DNA of 64,000 bases from the NCBI GenBank assembly GCA_030696305.1, contig JAUYSP010000003.1:29415-93414 (forward strand), given 5' to 3'. Source of the stretch: Legionellaceae bacterium (GTDB lineage: Bacteria > Pseudomonadota > Gammaproteobacteria > Legionellales > Legionellaceae). The position numbers were made by a program, and so were the translations under genes. The notes under the pieces are model-generated. The model ran no database searches. It had not been told where the DNA came from and saw nothing but the letters and a program-made list of their open reading frames with translations. Shown here piece after piece: positions 27,156 through 37,509 of the stretch. Within the stretch, counting starts at the first letter, position 1, and each line of letters starts with the position of its first letter.

Positions 27156-28091
27156 ATGGAATTTTTAACGCAATATGGTTTATTTTTATCTAAGTCGCTT
27201 ACAATTGTTTTTGCGATCCTTTTTGTAGTTGGTGGCATACTTTCGATGAGTCGAAAACCGAAGCCTAAATTGACAATTGAATCGCTCAACAAACAACATA
27301 CTGAAATAAAAGAAAGAATGGAAAAAGAGGTTTTAGGTAAAAAATCAAAAAGGAAGAAAAAGGATAAAGCTACTAAACCATCACTATACGTAATCGATTT
27401 TAGCGGCGACATAAAAGCAACTCAGGTTGAGCAGCTACGCGAAGAAATAACTGCTGTGCTTTCTGTGGTGACGCATCATGACGAGGTTGTTGTCCGAGTG
27501 GAAAGTCCTGGTGGCGTTGTGAATGGTTATGGGCTAGCCGCATCGCAATTACAACGTATTCGCGACAGGCAAATACCTTTAACTGTTTGCATTGATAAAA
27601 TTGCTGCTAGTGGTGGGTATTTGATGGCATGCGTTGCTAATCAAATTATTGCCGCTCCATTTGCAATTCTAGGCTCAATCGGTGTGATTGCTCAAATGCC
27701 TAACTTTCATCGTTGGTTGAAAAAGAATGACATCGATGTGGAACTCTTAACTGCAGGCGAATACAAACGCACCCTAACTGTTTTTGGAAAAAATACAGAT
27801 AAGGGTCGGCAAAAATTTCAAGAAGACTTGGAAGATATTCATCACGTATTTAGAAATTATATTCTGATGAATCGGCAAGCTGTGAATATTGATGAGGTCG
27901 CAACAGGAGAGCATTGGTTAGCTAATGATGCTTTGAAATTAAACCTAGTCGATAAATTACAAACGAGTGATGAATACATTTGTGAAAAAATGCTATCTAT
28001 GAATGCCTATCAAATTACTGTCGCCACTAAACAAAATGCAATTTCAAAGCTCCTCAAACCAGCGATGAAATTACTTCATCCCTGGGCATAA
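27156..28091 (+). CDS. sohB: SohB family membrane serine protease
   Basis: A 311-aa inner-membrane peptidase of the S49 (SppA/SohB) family. An N-terminal membrane segment (about 8-28, LSKSLTIVFAILFVVGGILS) is followed by a Lys-rich linker and the protease domain: VESPGGVVNGYGLAASQL, the nucleophile Ser152 in IAASGGYLMA and the general base Lys204 in GEYKRTLTVFGKN. It probably degrades membrane or periplasmic peptides. It is divergent from the PEPC-like gene, with 136 nt between. A hairpin 20 nt after the stop may terminate it. Confidence 0.94.
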   Translation: MEFLTQYGLFLSKSLTIVFAILFVVGGILSMSRKPKPKLTIESLNKQHTEIKERMEKEVLGKKSKRKKKDKATKPSLYVIDFSGDIKATQVEQLREEITAVLSVVTHHDEVVVRVESPGGVVNGYGLAASQLQRIRDRQIPLTVCIDKIAASGGYLMACVANQIIAAPFAILGSIGVIAQMPNFHRWLKKNDIDVELLTAGEYKRTLTVFGKNTDKGRQKFQEDLEDIHHVFRNYILMNRQAVNIDEVATGEHWLANDALKLNLVDKLQTSDEYICEKMLSMNAYQITVATKQNAISKLLKPAMKLLHPWA

Positions 28092-28110
28092 TCCGTTATA
28101 TTAATAATGA

Positions 28111-28142
28111 ATTGAGTGTTCACAATGAACTGGACACTCAAT
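28111..28142. terminator. Hairpin downstream of sohB
   Basis: ATTGAGTGTTC at 28111 pairs with GACACTCAAT ending at 28142 across a ~10-nt loop. It lies just after the sohB stop. There is no T-run, so it may be a terminator, an mRNA-stabilising stem or an operator for the deacetylase downstream. Confidence 0.4.
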
Positions 28143-28278
28143 CTGTAAAGCGCTTCTCTTCCTCATATTCATGCTGCAGCTCATAAAAATTACGCAAATT
28201 TCAAAATTCCTTGCTACGCTTTAAATAACATATCAAACATATTGCGTTATTTTTAAAGCAAATTGATGAGGAAAAAAA

Positions 28279-29223
28279 ATGAAAACAAACATACCTTGTC
28301 TTATCCTACTATCTTGTTTAATGAGCGATGCTAGTTTTGCAGAAGAACACGAAATCGCGATTACTATTGATGATCTTCCTTTTGTAGGCACCAATGGTAA
28401 TGATGAAGGTAATTTAAAAAGAACCCGCGAACGTTTTATGAAAATTCTAGATAGTCTTGTAGTAAATCAAGTTCCAGCTACTGGGTTTATCATTGCAGGC
28501 TCAATCGCCAAAGGACAATGGGAGTTATTAGAAGCATTTCGCAAAGAAGGATTTGGCTTAGGAAATCATACCTATTCTCATGCGAATCTAAACCGATTAA
28601 GTACAGAAAAATACATTGATGAAATTGCTCATGCGGACAAGGTATTAGAACCCGTCATGACACAACCTAAATACTTTCGCTACCCTTATCTTGCAGAGGG
28701 CAAAGGTGAAACCAAACAAGCAGTTCACGATTATTTAGCCGCGAATCAATACATTATCGCTCCGGTAACTATTGATAGTAAAGACTATCAATTCAATGAA
28801 CGTTTATTAAATATTAATTGGCGAGTACGCAAAGAGCATGTAAATCGAATTAAACAACAATATTTAGCCTATATCTGGCACGAAACATTAAAAGCTGAAA
28901 AACATGCAAAAAATAGTAATGCAAAACAAGTGTTATTAATCCATGCTAATTTATTAAATAGTTATTGTCTGGATGACGTAATTAAAATGTATAAAGCGCA
29001 TGGTTATCGATTCATAAGCTTAAGTGATGCATTAACCAATACAGCCCCATCAGCAGCGCCTACAGCGGTTAACTCCGAGGTTAAAAACGCACCCGATCCA
29101 GAAGGAATTGTTACAAATAAAGATCCAGCGATTAACGAGCAATCTTATTTAGACAATAAACTACATGTAAGCCAAAATTATTCTAACGCAGGATGGCTAT
29201 CCGATTGGGAAAAAGGTTGGTAG
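28279..29223 (+). CDS. Secreted polysaccharide deacetylase family protein
   Basis: A 314-aa exported protein with a signal peptide ([21 protein letters not shown]) and a NodB-homology domain of carbohydrate esterase family 4. Motif 1 is [12 protein letters not shown] (Asp pair) and motif 2 [12 protein letters not shown] (the metal-binding His pair); [12 protein letters not shown] and LLIHANLLN follow. Such enzymes remove N-acetyl groups from chitin-like or peptidoglycan sugars. The C-terminal ~50 residues are a Pro/Ala-rich tail outside the domain. RBS GAGG lies 9 nt ahead. It lies 29 nt before yggX and may be cotranscribed. Confidence 0.88.
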   Translation: MKTNIPCLILLSCLMSDASFAEEHEIAITIDDLPFVGTNGNDEGNLKRTRERFMKILDSLVVNQVPATGFIIAGSIAKGQWELLEAFRKEGFGLGNHTYSHANLNRLSTEKYIDEIAHADKVLEPVMTQPKYFRYPYLAEGKGETKQAVHDYLAANQYIIAPVTIDSKDYQFNERLLNINWRVRKEHVNRIKQQYLAYIWHETLKAEKHAKNSNAKQVLLIHANLLNSYCLDDVIKMYKAHGYRFISLSDALTNTAPSAAPTAVNSEVKNAPDPEGIVTNKDPAINEQSYLDNKLHVSQNYSNAGWLSDWEKGW

Positions 29224-29252
29224 ACTACCAATTTTTATCCACGAGTAAAATA

Positions 29253-29519
29253 ATGAACGAACATATTTTCTGCGTAAAACTGCAACAAGACGCTCTGCGT
29301 ATGGATGCCCCTCCCTTTCCCGGTAAATTGGGTGAAAAAATTTTTGAAAATGTATCAAAAGAAGCGTGGGCAATGTGGCTAAGTCATCAAACCATTCTCA
29401 TCAATGAATATCGTCTCAGTTTAATTGATCCCAAAGCCCGTGAGTTTTTATTAACCGAAATGGAAAATTATTTCTTTGGTTCAGGCTCAGAAAAGCCATC
29501 AGGCTTTATATCTAAGTAA
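29253..29519 (+). CDS. yggX: YggX, Fe(2+)-trafficking/oxidative damage protection protein
   Basis: An 88-aa YggX-family protein. Conserved features are the N-terminal Cys ([20 protein letters not shown]), [20 protein letters not shown] and the ITNEYRL-like stretch [20 protein letters not shown]. The family protects Fe-S clusters from oxidation and is implicated in iron traffic. The frame is open upstream into the deacetylase gene, but ATG 29253 gives the standard length. Confidence 0.95.
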   Translation: MNEHIFCVKLQQDALRMDAPPFPGKLGEKIFENVSKEAWAMWLSHQTILINEYRLSLIDPKAREFLLTEMENYFFGSGSEKPSGFISK

Positions 29520-29546
29520 AAATTATAAAAAAACAGCAATAAGATC

Positions 29547-29575
29547 TTGACTCAAAACCGTTCTCAGAGTCTAAT
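29547..29575 (+). promoter_or_regulatory. Sigma70-type promoter for tRNA-Phe
   Basis: TTGACT at 29547-29552 and TCTAAT at 29570-29575 are 17 nt apart, ending 10 nt before the tRNA. This fits a housekeeping promoter reading into the tRNA. Confidence 0.65.
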
Positions 29576-29585
29576 AGCACCCAGT

Positions 29586-29661
<76 letters not shown>

Positions 29662-29844
29662 TTTAAATCGGCTCTTTCCCATTTGCGGGGGCACTTATCA
29701 AGCGCATAATACTCTAACCCTAATTCTATAATTTTCAAAGTTTCTAAAGCCATAAGCTCTTCGTTGAATCAACTTCTATCCATTAAATCGCGCTCTTAAT
29801 TTTTACAGTCTATACTAATAAGAAAGTAAATTCAGGTTAGTGCA

Positions 29845-31248
29845 ATGAAAACCCTAACAGAACGATGTACCGAGCTTTGTAAAAACAAACATGGAGATAC
29901 ACTCCGCTACAATGGCGATCCTGATATTTCCAATATAGCAGAAAAATTAGCTAGACTTCTTCTTGATGCTAACGCCGTCAATACAAAATGGCGTGTTGAA
30001 AGTTACTCAGGCTCTGATGAAGGAAATGAAGGTATCGTTAATTTTTTGCAATACATGGATAATGATCTTCGAGGACAATTATTAGCAAAAGGATTGGATT
30101 TAAATCAGGAGTTATCTGACAGTGGTGTAGTCCCATTTACATGGTTTATAGGAAACGCTCAAAATGCTTTAGTTGATCAATTACTAACTTCTGCCGAACA
30201 AAACCAAACTCTAGATCAACGATTGATTTGGATAAACAAAATTGACTCTATGAAAAGGGATGGAAATTTAACCGTTGTTGGCCAAACTCCTTTGCAACTC
30301 GCTATTGCAAAAGGCTATAAAGACAAAAGTAATGATGGGAAGAATGATCTTGATGTTAGCGACCTTCAAATAGCAGAAAAATTGCTACGTTTGGGTGCTA
30401 ATCAGCAGATTAATTATCAAGAACCAACCAGAGGTAATACAGCATTACATATTGCCTATGCCAAGCGAGATTACGAGGCTATACAATTACTCGAAAAACA
30501 TGGGGCATGTCCCTATATTCGTAATAAATATGGCCAGTCACCCGCTGACATGCTACAACTCTCTTTTAGCCAGGTTGAAAAATTAATGGTATTTCATACC
30601 TCTCCTGATGGTCATATTAATACTTTTCGTTTAAACCAGGAAGAATTCAATGATCCCAATAATCTGCAAAAAATTAATAATGCCATTAAATTAGAACGTC
30701 AATATATTGAAGTAAATGGGAAAGAATTAAAAATTCCAGAAAATACATTTAGTTTTGGCCCAATACAGAGCGCTGCAATTCAAAATAGTGTACTTAATCC
30801 CAAAGAACTCGGTATTGCAATCGAAAATGAGAAACAAGTATTACTGAATGCTATTCAAGCATTGCATAATTATGGGGAAATATTAAAACAAAAAGGACAG
30901 TCAAAAGGTCAAGTTGCAATAGAATTATCTATCCAATTAAAAAAATTAACTACCGAATTTTATGCTATAAATGATTGGAATGACTTCCCAACATTTAAAA
31001 TGACCTTTATGACCCGGTTAAACAGTAAAAATAAAGAAATGGAAACTTATCGTATAGCATGGCCTACAATTATAAAAAATGTGGCTATTGCATTAACTGG
31101 GTTAGGATTACTCTTAATTTCTGCCAAATTAATTTATTCAAAAATCAATGAAGGACGCGCACTGTTTCTTTTTCAAAATCCTAAAACAACAAGTGAAGAA
31201 AAAATAGACTCAATTAAACAGTCGATTGATAAGATAAAACCGCATTAA
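29845..31248 (+). CDS. Ankyrin-repeat protein with a C-terminal membrane segment
   Basis: A 467-aa protein, effector-like but otherwise unassigned. Two or three ankyrin repeats are visible: GQTPLQLAIAKGYKDK with LQIAEKLLRLGANQQINYQE, then GNTALHIAYAKRDYEAIQLL with EKHGACPYIRNKYGQSPADM. An Asn/Gln-rich helical region follows, then one hydrophobic segment near 405-427 (VAIALTGLGLLLISAKLIYS) and a basic tail. There is no signal peptide. Ankyrin proteins of this kind are frequent Dot/Icm substrates in Legionella and Coxiella; secretion here is inference. It is convergent with the LRR gene. Confidence 0.75.
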   Translation: MKTLTERCTELCKNKHGDTLRYNGDPDISNIAEKLARLLLDANAVNTKWRVESYSGSDEGNEGIVNFLQYMDNDLRGQLLAKGLDLNQELSDSGVVPFTWFIGNAQNALVDQLLTSAEQNQTLDQRLIWINKIDSMKRDGNLTVVGQTPLQLAIAKGYKDKSNDGKNDLDVSDLQIAEKLLRLGANQQINYQEPTRGNTALHIAYAKRDYEAIQLLEKHGACPYIRNKYGQSPADMLQLSFSQVEKLMVFHTSPDGHINTFRLNQEEFNDPNNLQKINNAIKLERQYIEVNGKELKIPENTFSFGPIQSAAIQNSVLNPKELGIAIENEKQVLLNAIQALHNYGEILKQKGQSKGQVAIELSIQLKKLTTEFYAINDWNDFPTFKMTFMTRLNSKNKEMETYRIAWPTIIKNVAIALTGLGLLLISAKLIYSKINEGRALFLFQNPKTTSEEKIDSIKQSIDKIKPH

Positions 31249-31280
31249 TTATCTACTCAGTATCTCCCCAGCACGTCATA

Positions 31281-32666
31281 CTATTTGCGTGGAAAAGTGC
31301 TTTTTGTATGTAGGCTATCTGATGCAGACTGTTGAGACCCTGGTGAGAAAAAACTGGCAAAAAAGCTAAGCGGATTATACCAATTTCCCTCTGGCAAGTT
31401 TAATCGTGCCATTTTAGTTAATAATCTATTTCTATAATCTCCCATATGGGCTTCTAATGAAATAAGCTTTGCAGCAAAAGTATCTTCATCAGTATCCTCT
31501 GGGATTACATTCATCTCTTCCAACGCATCTTTTGCTACTTCAAGGGCTGCATTATCATTTGAACTTCTTGCTTGATAAGCTCGGAACCATAAACTCTCCA
31601 CTTTTTCCTTTTCGGTGAGTTTATTGAAAATCTCATAATTCACTAACAATGGAGGTAAGAGATTATCAGCAATTAGTTGCAATCCTGGATGACAAAAAGG
31701 TTGATTTAATAAAGCCATAGCTTCACGCGGGCGGCCTAGTGCTGCACACTTCTCTGCATTCAATAATCGATATACATTGTGTAAAATATCGTTCTTATTT
31801 ATATTTTCAGCGATATTAGGAGTTTGTGTTTGCATTTTTGCCATACGTGCATCAAAAACGGCGACCATAATATTTGTATTGTCTGGAAAGGGATTAGGTA
31901 GCTCGGGGAAAAAATGATGTATATCATGCTTAGTAAAATCCCGCCCTTTTAGCAAATGTAATGGAAAAGATATTAAATTATTACGCTCTTTTATTTCCAT
32001 AGCCCTTTGTCTAAGTTTAGGATATCGGCTAAAAGATTCTGTAATGGTGTTGGGAGTATTGAAATTTGAGTATAAGATAAACGGATTATTTTCCATGCTA
32101 TTGACAAGAGTTGCTAAAACATTATATTCACCATTCCAAATAGCTGGAAAATCTAGGCGTAGATATCTATGCATATGAGTAATTAATTTTATCATCGCCC
32201 CTGCTCTTTCGGTCATTTCACGATCGGATTGTTGGTTATCGAGTCCATCGAGGTTGTTATTACCCATTAAATACAGTTCATTTATATGTGTGTTTCTGAG
32301 CATTGCCTCTGTAACCGCGACAATTCCCGCCGTGGCAATGTTGTTGCCGCGAAGATCGATCATTTCCAAACTATGATTGTCAGATAAGATAGCTGCTAAT
32401 TGTTCAGCACCTAAAGTACCAATACCGCTATGCGTCACTATAAGTTGCTTTAAGACTCGGTTATGTCTAATTGCTTCTAGTATTTGTAACCATTCATCTT
32501 CACCAATCGAATTTCTGTTATTCAAAATAATTGGGGCATTCACTGTCGCTGATGTCCCGTTTAATTTATAAATATTTTCTAACGATAAATTTAGAGTTGT
32601 TAACGTGGGATCATTATTTCGAAGACGCTCTACCAAGCGGGCTACAACAGCGTTATTTAATGTCAT
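31281..32666 (-). CDS. Leucine-rich-repeat protein (ribonuclease-inhibitor-like repeats)
   Basis: A 461-aa protein. The N-terminal ~140 residues carry RI-like LRRs (NRVLKQLIVTHSGIGTLGAE, HSLEMIDLRGNNIATAGIVA, THINELYLMGNNNLDGL). The rest is helical and has no domain I recognise, ending with an aromatic/Ser-rich stretch (NPLSFFASFFSPGSQQSASD). There is no signal peptide or clear membrane span. LRRs of this eukaryotic-like type occur in secreted Legionella effectors, so it is a plausible substrate of the Dot/Icm system. It is convergent with the ankyrin gene and separated from the next gene by 129 nt. Confidence 0.75.
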   Translation of the reverse strand: MTLNNAVVARLVERLRNNDPTLTTLNLSLENIYKLNGTSATVNAPIILNNRNSIGEDEWLQILEAIRHNRVLKQLIVTHSGIGTLGAEQLAAILSDNHSLEMIDLRGNNIATAGIVAVTEAMLRNTHINELYLMGNNNLDGLDNQQSDREMTERAGAMIKLITHMHRYLRLDFPAIWNGEYNVLATLVNSMENNPFILYSNFNTPNTITESFSRYPKLRQRAMEIKERNNLISFPLHLLKGRDFTKHDIHHFFPELPNPFPDNTNIMVAVFDARMAKMQTQTPNIAENINKNDILHNVYRLLNAEKCAALGRPREAMALLNQPFCHPGLQLIADNLLPPLLVNYEIFNKLTEKEKVESLWFRAYQARSSNDNAALEVAKDALEEMNVIPEDTDEDTFAAKLISLEAHMGDYRNRLLTKMARLNLPEGNWYNPLSFFASFFSPGSQQSASDSLHTKSTFPRK

Positions 32667-32795
32667 AAAAACTCACAGTGTTATATATTTATGCTTTTAT
32701 TGTAGCTTACTCACAGTATACTTTCCAGGATGGTCCGTTTTAGATCTGACCACCATTTTCTAGAAATATTTAATGGATTTGGAACTAATCTCATT

Positions 32796-35700
32796 TCATT
32801 CGCGACTTGTTTTCATGTTAAATGTAGTTATCAGCGAGAGAAAATCCTCTGTAGACATGGGTTTATAATAATAATATCCCTGGACGATATCACACCCCTC
32901 TTGTTTAAGAAATTGAATCTCCGCGTCTGTTTCAACACCTTCAGCAACAACTGACTTTTTTAAAGAATGTAGCATGCCAATCATTGATTTGACGATTTCA
33001 AAATTTACTTGATTGTCAGGTAATCCATGAATAAATGCCGTATCTATTTTTACTTTATCAACCGGTATGCGATAAAGATAGCTAAAAGAAGAAAAACCTG
33101 TACCAAAATCATCAAGAACAATTTTGAATCCGAGCTGGTGAAGTGCTGCTAAAACAGCAATATTATGATGGGCCCCATTCATAATCATGCTTTCCGTAAT
33201 TTCTAACTCGATATCTTTAGACTTTACCCCAAACTCATTCAGAAGCGATTCCAGATATTCTGCTAATAGGTACTTCTCATTAAATTGTTGAGTAGAAATG
33301 TTGATAGAGATAGGAGGACCTTGCCAGTCTGCTTTAATTTGTTGAAAAACCATACGCATAATGTGTTCATTCAAGGCAATAATTAACCCTGACTCTTCCG
33401 CGCAATGAATAAAATCTTTAGGAAAAATCAATCCCTTGACGGGATGTTGCCATCGGACTAACGCTTCAGCACCACATATTTTTCCAGTTTTTAAATCTAT
33501 CTGAGGTTGATAATTGATTAAAAACTGTTTTTTAATGATTGCTTGGTGTAAATCATCGTACATCGTCAATTTATCCAAAGCGATGGCAGGTAATTCTTTA
33601 GTAAAAAATACACTCTTATCGCCACCTTGTTCTTTTGCATGAATCATAGCCAAATTAGCGTTGGTTATTAATGTGCTGCTATCAGTCCCATCCTCTGGAT
33701 ATAGAGCAATACCTATTGTTACTGTTAAAAAGAATTCTCGATTATCAATACTGATTGACTCTTTGATTGCTCGTTCAATTTGATGAGCATAACCAAGAAT
33801 ATCTCCAATATGTTTTATTTCATAGTAATATAAAATAAATTTGTCTGCTCCTAATCGTGCTATTTTGTATTTTTCATGAAAAGTTAACTGTTTCAGTCTT
33901 TCAGCTATTTTCTTTAATATTAAGTCGCCTGTATCATGACCTAAAGCCTCATTGACCAGTTTAAATTTATCTATATCCGCGATGATAATCGCTATAGGTT
34001 CTGATTTTTTAGTGGATATCAAATCATTAAGCTCCTCCTCAATGGTTGACCGGTTCAGAAGCCCTGTCAAAAAATCACATCGAGAAATAGCATTAATCTC
34101 TTCATTAGTATGAGTTCGCTGAATAAACTCTCCTAGTAATTTGCCAGTCGTGTTCATCAGTCCGATTAACGCTTCATCGCGCTCATGAATCTGATAGCTA
34201 AAAAATTCAATAATACCAAAAACTTTTCCCTGGAAAATAATAGGTGTTCCAAAAGCGCAATTTAAATCTGTTTTTTCTACATCTACGGAGGGTGAGGATT
34301 CTCTTTTGTTGTTTGCATAATCAGATAGCCAGATGGTATCTTTTTCTTTCCAGATTCTTCCCGGAAAACCTTGATTAAATTGTAAAGAATGGTTGCGACT
34401 TTCTTTTTCATAATTAATCATTTTTAACGTTTCTTTATGCCATATATTCACACAACGCAATATATTATCCCCTTCATCAACCAGCCATATTTCACCTAAA
34501 TCCCAATCAAATACCTCACATAATATTTTTAGAATTTTTGGCGCCAACTCACTCAATGCTTTATCATGCTCCATAAGACGCAAAATATCATATTGTGTTT
34601 GTAAATATTTCTGATCTGTTTTTACCGCGGTTACATCTATTGCTATGCCCATAAAACAAAATAAATTATTATTTTTGTCTTTCAACTGAAAAGCCCTGTC
34701 AAAAATATTACGCGTAGAACCATCAGGTCTTTTGATTCGATATTCTGCAGATGAACTCGAATTATGGCGTAATTCGTCAAGAAATGTTTCATAAACAATT
34801 TTTTGATCCTCAGGAAAAATGGATTCAAGCCAATCCTGTCGATTTTCGTATAAGGATTGGATACTTTTACCCCAAATTTTTTCATATGCCGGACTAATAT
34901 AAAGTACGGTTTTTAAATCAGGTGACATTCTGTAAAAGATAATATCTACATTATTTGTAAATTCGTTAAATATTTTTTCATTTTCCTTAATTTCAGTTTG
35001 AGCTAATACTAATTTTTTTTCTTCACGGTTCATTTTCAGAACGATGATAGATGTAATGAAACCAAGGATTAAAAAAGTTCCGGCCGCAATGATTGAGTTA
35101 CCTAAATTACCTTCGACAACACCAAGCGTCTGCATTTTAAGTGCTATGATGGCTAATATCATTGGAACAAATAGTATAAATGGCAAGGTACGTCGGAAGT
35201 AATAACTACCAATATGATCACTCATTAGGAGCTGAATAATAAAAACGTTTGGCTTTATTAATAAAATCCCCAAACTCAATAACATAAATAAAATACTTGT
35301 AGTTAAAGCCATAGTTGTATGAGCTGCAAAAACGTATTGCATGTTGGCATTATAGATAAAATTGTAAAATGATAGTAAACCTAGAAAAAATACTGACCAG
35401 GCAATCAGTTGATTTATTGATACAGCTTTTAGCTTTGTAAATAAAAATGCAAATCCTATAAACATGAAGTTAAATGCAGTAATGAGTGGCATACGATCAA
35501 AATATTGTGTTTTTGGATTTAAGAAAATTTCTTTGTTGAATAGTTGATCAACCCCTAAATCAATACCGAATACAAACTGGATAATAGTTGCGATGCTGAT
35601 CATTAAAATGCCGATTGATAACATCACAACGATAGCGTAAGTAATGAATTTTTGGGGGGTATCTAATAAAATCAACGCCCATCCCGACAGGAAAAAACAA

Positions 35701-35876
35701 ATGGCCGTATTTATTTTCATAGAGGGCCATGAAGATAAAATATTTGTCAACGTAGGAAGATTGTATTGCCATCCTATTAATACAGCCCCACTTGTTAGAA
35801 TTAGAATAACGCCAATAATGACTACAAATAAAGAGCATCTATTGAGGAAATTGAATTCTCTGTTTTCTATGCTCAC
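32796..35876 (-). CDS. Membrane PAS-GAF-GGDEF-EAL protein (cyclic-di-GMP phosphodiesterase)
   Basis: A 1026-aa sensor. The N-terminal ~285 residues have about eight hydrophobic segments, forming a MASE-like sensory region. Then come a PAS domain (about 300-420; FTNNVDIIFYRMSPDLKTVL), a GAF domain (about 440-590), a GGDEF domain (about 605-765) and an EAL domain (775-1020). The GGDEF signature is degenerate, reading GADKF (ARLGADKFILYY), so cyclase activity is doubtful. The EAL site is intact (GAEALVRWQHP, LDDFGTGFSSFSYL, VVAEGVET), which predicts hydrolysis of c-di-GMP. It stands alone. The upstream gap carries a degenerate palindromic repeat. Confidence 0.92.
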   Translation of the reverse strand: MSIENREFNFLNRCSLFVVIIGVILILTSGAVLIGWQYNLPTLTNILSSWPSMKINTAICFFLSGWALILLDTPQKFITYAIVVMLSIGILMISIATIIQFVFGIDLGVDQLFNKEIFLNPKTQYFDRMPLITAFNFMFIGFAFLFTKLKAVSINQLIAWSVFFLGLLSFYNFIYNANMQYVFAAHTTMALTTSILFMLLSLGILLIKPNVFIIQLLMSDHIGSYYFRRTLPFILFVPMILAIIALKMQTLGVVEGNLGNSIIAAGTFLILGFITSIIVLKMNREEKKLVLAQTEIKENEKIFNEFTNNVDIIFYRMSPDLKTVLYISPAYEKIWGKSIQSLYENRQDWLESIFPEDQKIVYETFLDELRHNSSSSAEYRIKRPDGSTRNIFDRAFQLKDKNNNLFCFMGIAIDVTAVKTDQKYLQTQYDILRLMEHDKALSELAPKILKILCEVFDWDLGEIWLVDEGDNILRCVNIWHKETLKMINYEKESRNHSLQFNQGFPGRIWKEKDTIWLSDYANNKRESSPSVDVEKTDLNCAFGTPIIFQGKVFGIIEFFSYQIHERDEALIGLMNTTGKLLGEFIQRTHTNEEINAISRCDFLTGLLNRSTIEEELNDLISTKKSEPIAIIIADIDKFKLVNEALGHDTGDLILKKIAERLKQLTFHEKYKIARLGADKFILYYYEIKHIGDILGYAHQIERAIKESISIDNREFFLTVTIGIALYPEDGTDSSTLITNANLAMIHAKEQGGDKSVFFTKELPAIALDKLTMYDDLHQAIIKKQFLINYQPQIDLKTGKICGAEALVRWQHPVKGLIFPKDFIHCAEESGLIIALNEHIMRMVFQQIKADWQGPPISINISTQQFNEKYLLAEYLESLLNEFGVKSKDIELEITESMIMNGAHHNIAVLAALHQLGFKIVLDDFGTGFSSFSYLYRIPVDKVKIDTAFIHGLPDNQVNFEIVKSMIGMLHSLKKSVVAEGVETDAEIQFLKQEGCDIVQGYYYYKPMSTEDFLSLITTFNMKTSRE

Positions 35877-35942
35877 TCAAGCTCCCTGTTCCTTATCAAA
35901 ATATAATTTGACCATTATAACTACTTGGGTTCCAAAGAGTAC

Positions 35943-36000
35943 GTCATCCAGATCGCAGTCCTTTTGCGCGATCTGAAATCCCTGCTTTCGCTAGAATGAC
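35943..36000. repeat. Degenerate palindromic repeat in the gap 35877-36216
   Basis: The 340-bp gap contains no gene. Within it, GTCATCC at 35943 and GAATGAC ending at 36000 form imperfect outer ends. An inner perfect 8-bp stem CAGATCGC (35949-35956)/GCGATCTG (35968-35975) lies inside, followed by CCCTGCTTTCGCTAGAATGAC. This looks like a worn copy of the GTCATTCCCGC...GCGGGAATGAC type of dispersed bacterial repeat. The remainder of the gap (36001-36216) is AT-rich and presumably holds the promoter of the next gene. Confidence 0.5.
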
Positions 36001-36216
36001 TAACCTGAGTACTTATTATGATATTAGACCACTCATTGGAATTCGTCTAATAGTCAACCGGAGCACTATTAAATTGCCTCATCATATTTACGATAAAAAA
36101 ATTAACCCACAGTATTTTGGTTAGATAGATGTCAAAATTTAAATATGTTAGTATGCGCAAAAAAAAACTAGTTAATCCAAACTCTTTACCACTTTTAGCG
36201 CCCCGAAGAAAACAAA

Positions 36217-37509
36217 ATGAATAAACCCGATAAAGAAGTTATAGCAGATATTAATACATCAGATTCAGATGTGGACCGCAGTGATGTAACTAGCTCCGTG
36301 GTTAAGGATTTAAAAAACCTAAAAGTGGGTATCAAATTCGTCAGAGATCCAATGAAATGGGCCAAACCAATTGTTAAATACGAGTTAAAACTTTTGCCCA
36401 ACGCTGTCAGTAAAGATGAATTAAACATTCTGCAAAATTTAGCGAAACAATCACGTGTACATGGTAAAAAAGGACGTGCGATTACCAATGCCATTCAAAA
36501 TAACGCGCTCAAAGCAAATACTAAAAAAGCACTGGAAATTTCCATCAATAAATTTAAAGATCGCACATTACTTGATAAAGTAGCTGCCAATTTAAATATT
36601 GTAGATACCGTACTAAAAAACTATAACTCCGCTTTAACAGCTTGTATTAATTTGACGGACCCCAATGGGATTCGCGGGATGCCAGCTTTGATATTTGAAA
36701 TGTTGGCTCGCTCTGGGGAAATTTGTTTTATAGATGGCCTAAGTGGGCTAGTGATTTCAACCATCGGAATTGCTGAATTTCCTGTTGTTGTAACTGTGTT
36801 GGCCCCAGTTGCTGTATCTATTCTTATCATAAAGCCATCTTGGGATCTCATTGAATCCACAGCAAGATCTTTAGTAAAGCAATTTCAAGCCTATGCGAAT
36901 GACATCGATCTTCATACCAATCTCAATGCTTTAAACCATGCAGAAATTACTAGCATGTTACCCAATCCCATTGCGCTGATTTATGATCGCAATATGGAAG
37001 ATTTGGCACAACGATGGTTGCCAGTCATCAATTCGGTGCCTGTTGCGGAACTACATTTCCCCATCCCTGCTAGCGGTTCTCAAAATGCTGTAACTAGCCC
37101 TACATTACCTGAGACAACCACGCCTGAACCAACATCTAATCCCCAAAGCAGTCAGATACCAAAATTTAAACGTCATACCTCTGTTAATGCAGGCATCATA
37201 GCAGATATATTTGGCCAACCAGGGTTAGGGTTTGAGAGTCAAACACAAATGAGTGAGCAATGTCGTTTGCGGGTTGCTGCAAATTTAGCTGGTTTGACAC
37301 CACAAACTAGAGCGATTAGTGTAGGCGTTGATGTCATCTATCAAGGTTGTAGATTGGGTCTTTTGACAATTCATTTCCACAAGGCCTACTTCCCGGGCTT
37401 GTCCGCGGGATCTATAGATGTTGTTCAATACACAACTCTATTGCACAGCTATATATCGAACTGGATCCCGCGGACAAGTGCGGGATATCGAAATATGAAT
37501 TGTCAATAG
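36217..37509 (+). CDS. Uncharacterised membrane protein with a repeat-element-encoded C-terminus
   Basis: A 430-aa protein with no family I recognise. The N-terminal ~140 residues are helical and Lys-rich. A long hydrophobic region lies at about 170-210 (GLVISTIGIAEFPVVVTVLA, then PVAVSILIIKP), probably two membrane passes. A Pro/Thr/Ser linker at about 290-320 (PTLPETTTPEPTSNPQSSQ) leads to a small C-terminal region. From residue 381 to the stop, the codons lie inside the inverted-repeat element 37356-37513, and the stop codon itself is in its right end, so the original C-terminus has been replaced or extended. There is no signal peptide and the RBS is weak. Effector candidacy rests only on context. 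Confidence 0.65.
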   Translation: MNKPDKEVIADINTSDSDVDRSDVTSSVVKDLKNLKVGIKFVRDPMKWAKPIVKYELKLLPNAVSKDELNILQNLAKQSRVHGKKGRAITNAIQNNALKANTKKALEISINKFKDRTLLDKVAANLNIVDTVLKNYNSALTACINLTDPNGIRGMPALIFEMLARSGEICFIDGLSGLVISTIGIAEFPVVVTVLAPVAVSILIIKPSWDLIESTARSLVKQFQAYANDIDLHTNLNALNHAEITSMLPNPIALIYDRNMEDLAQRWLPVINSVPVAELHFPIPASGSQNAVTSPTLPETTTPEPTSNPQSSQIPKFKRHTSVNAGIIADIFGQPGLGFESQTQMSEQCRLRVAANLAGLTPQTRAISVGVDVIYQGCRLGLLTIHFHKAYFPGLSAGSIDVVQYTTLLHSYISNWIPRTSAGYRNMNCQ

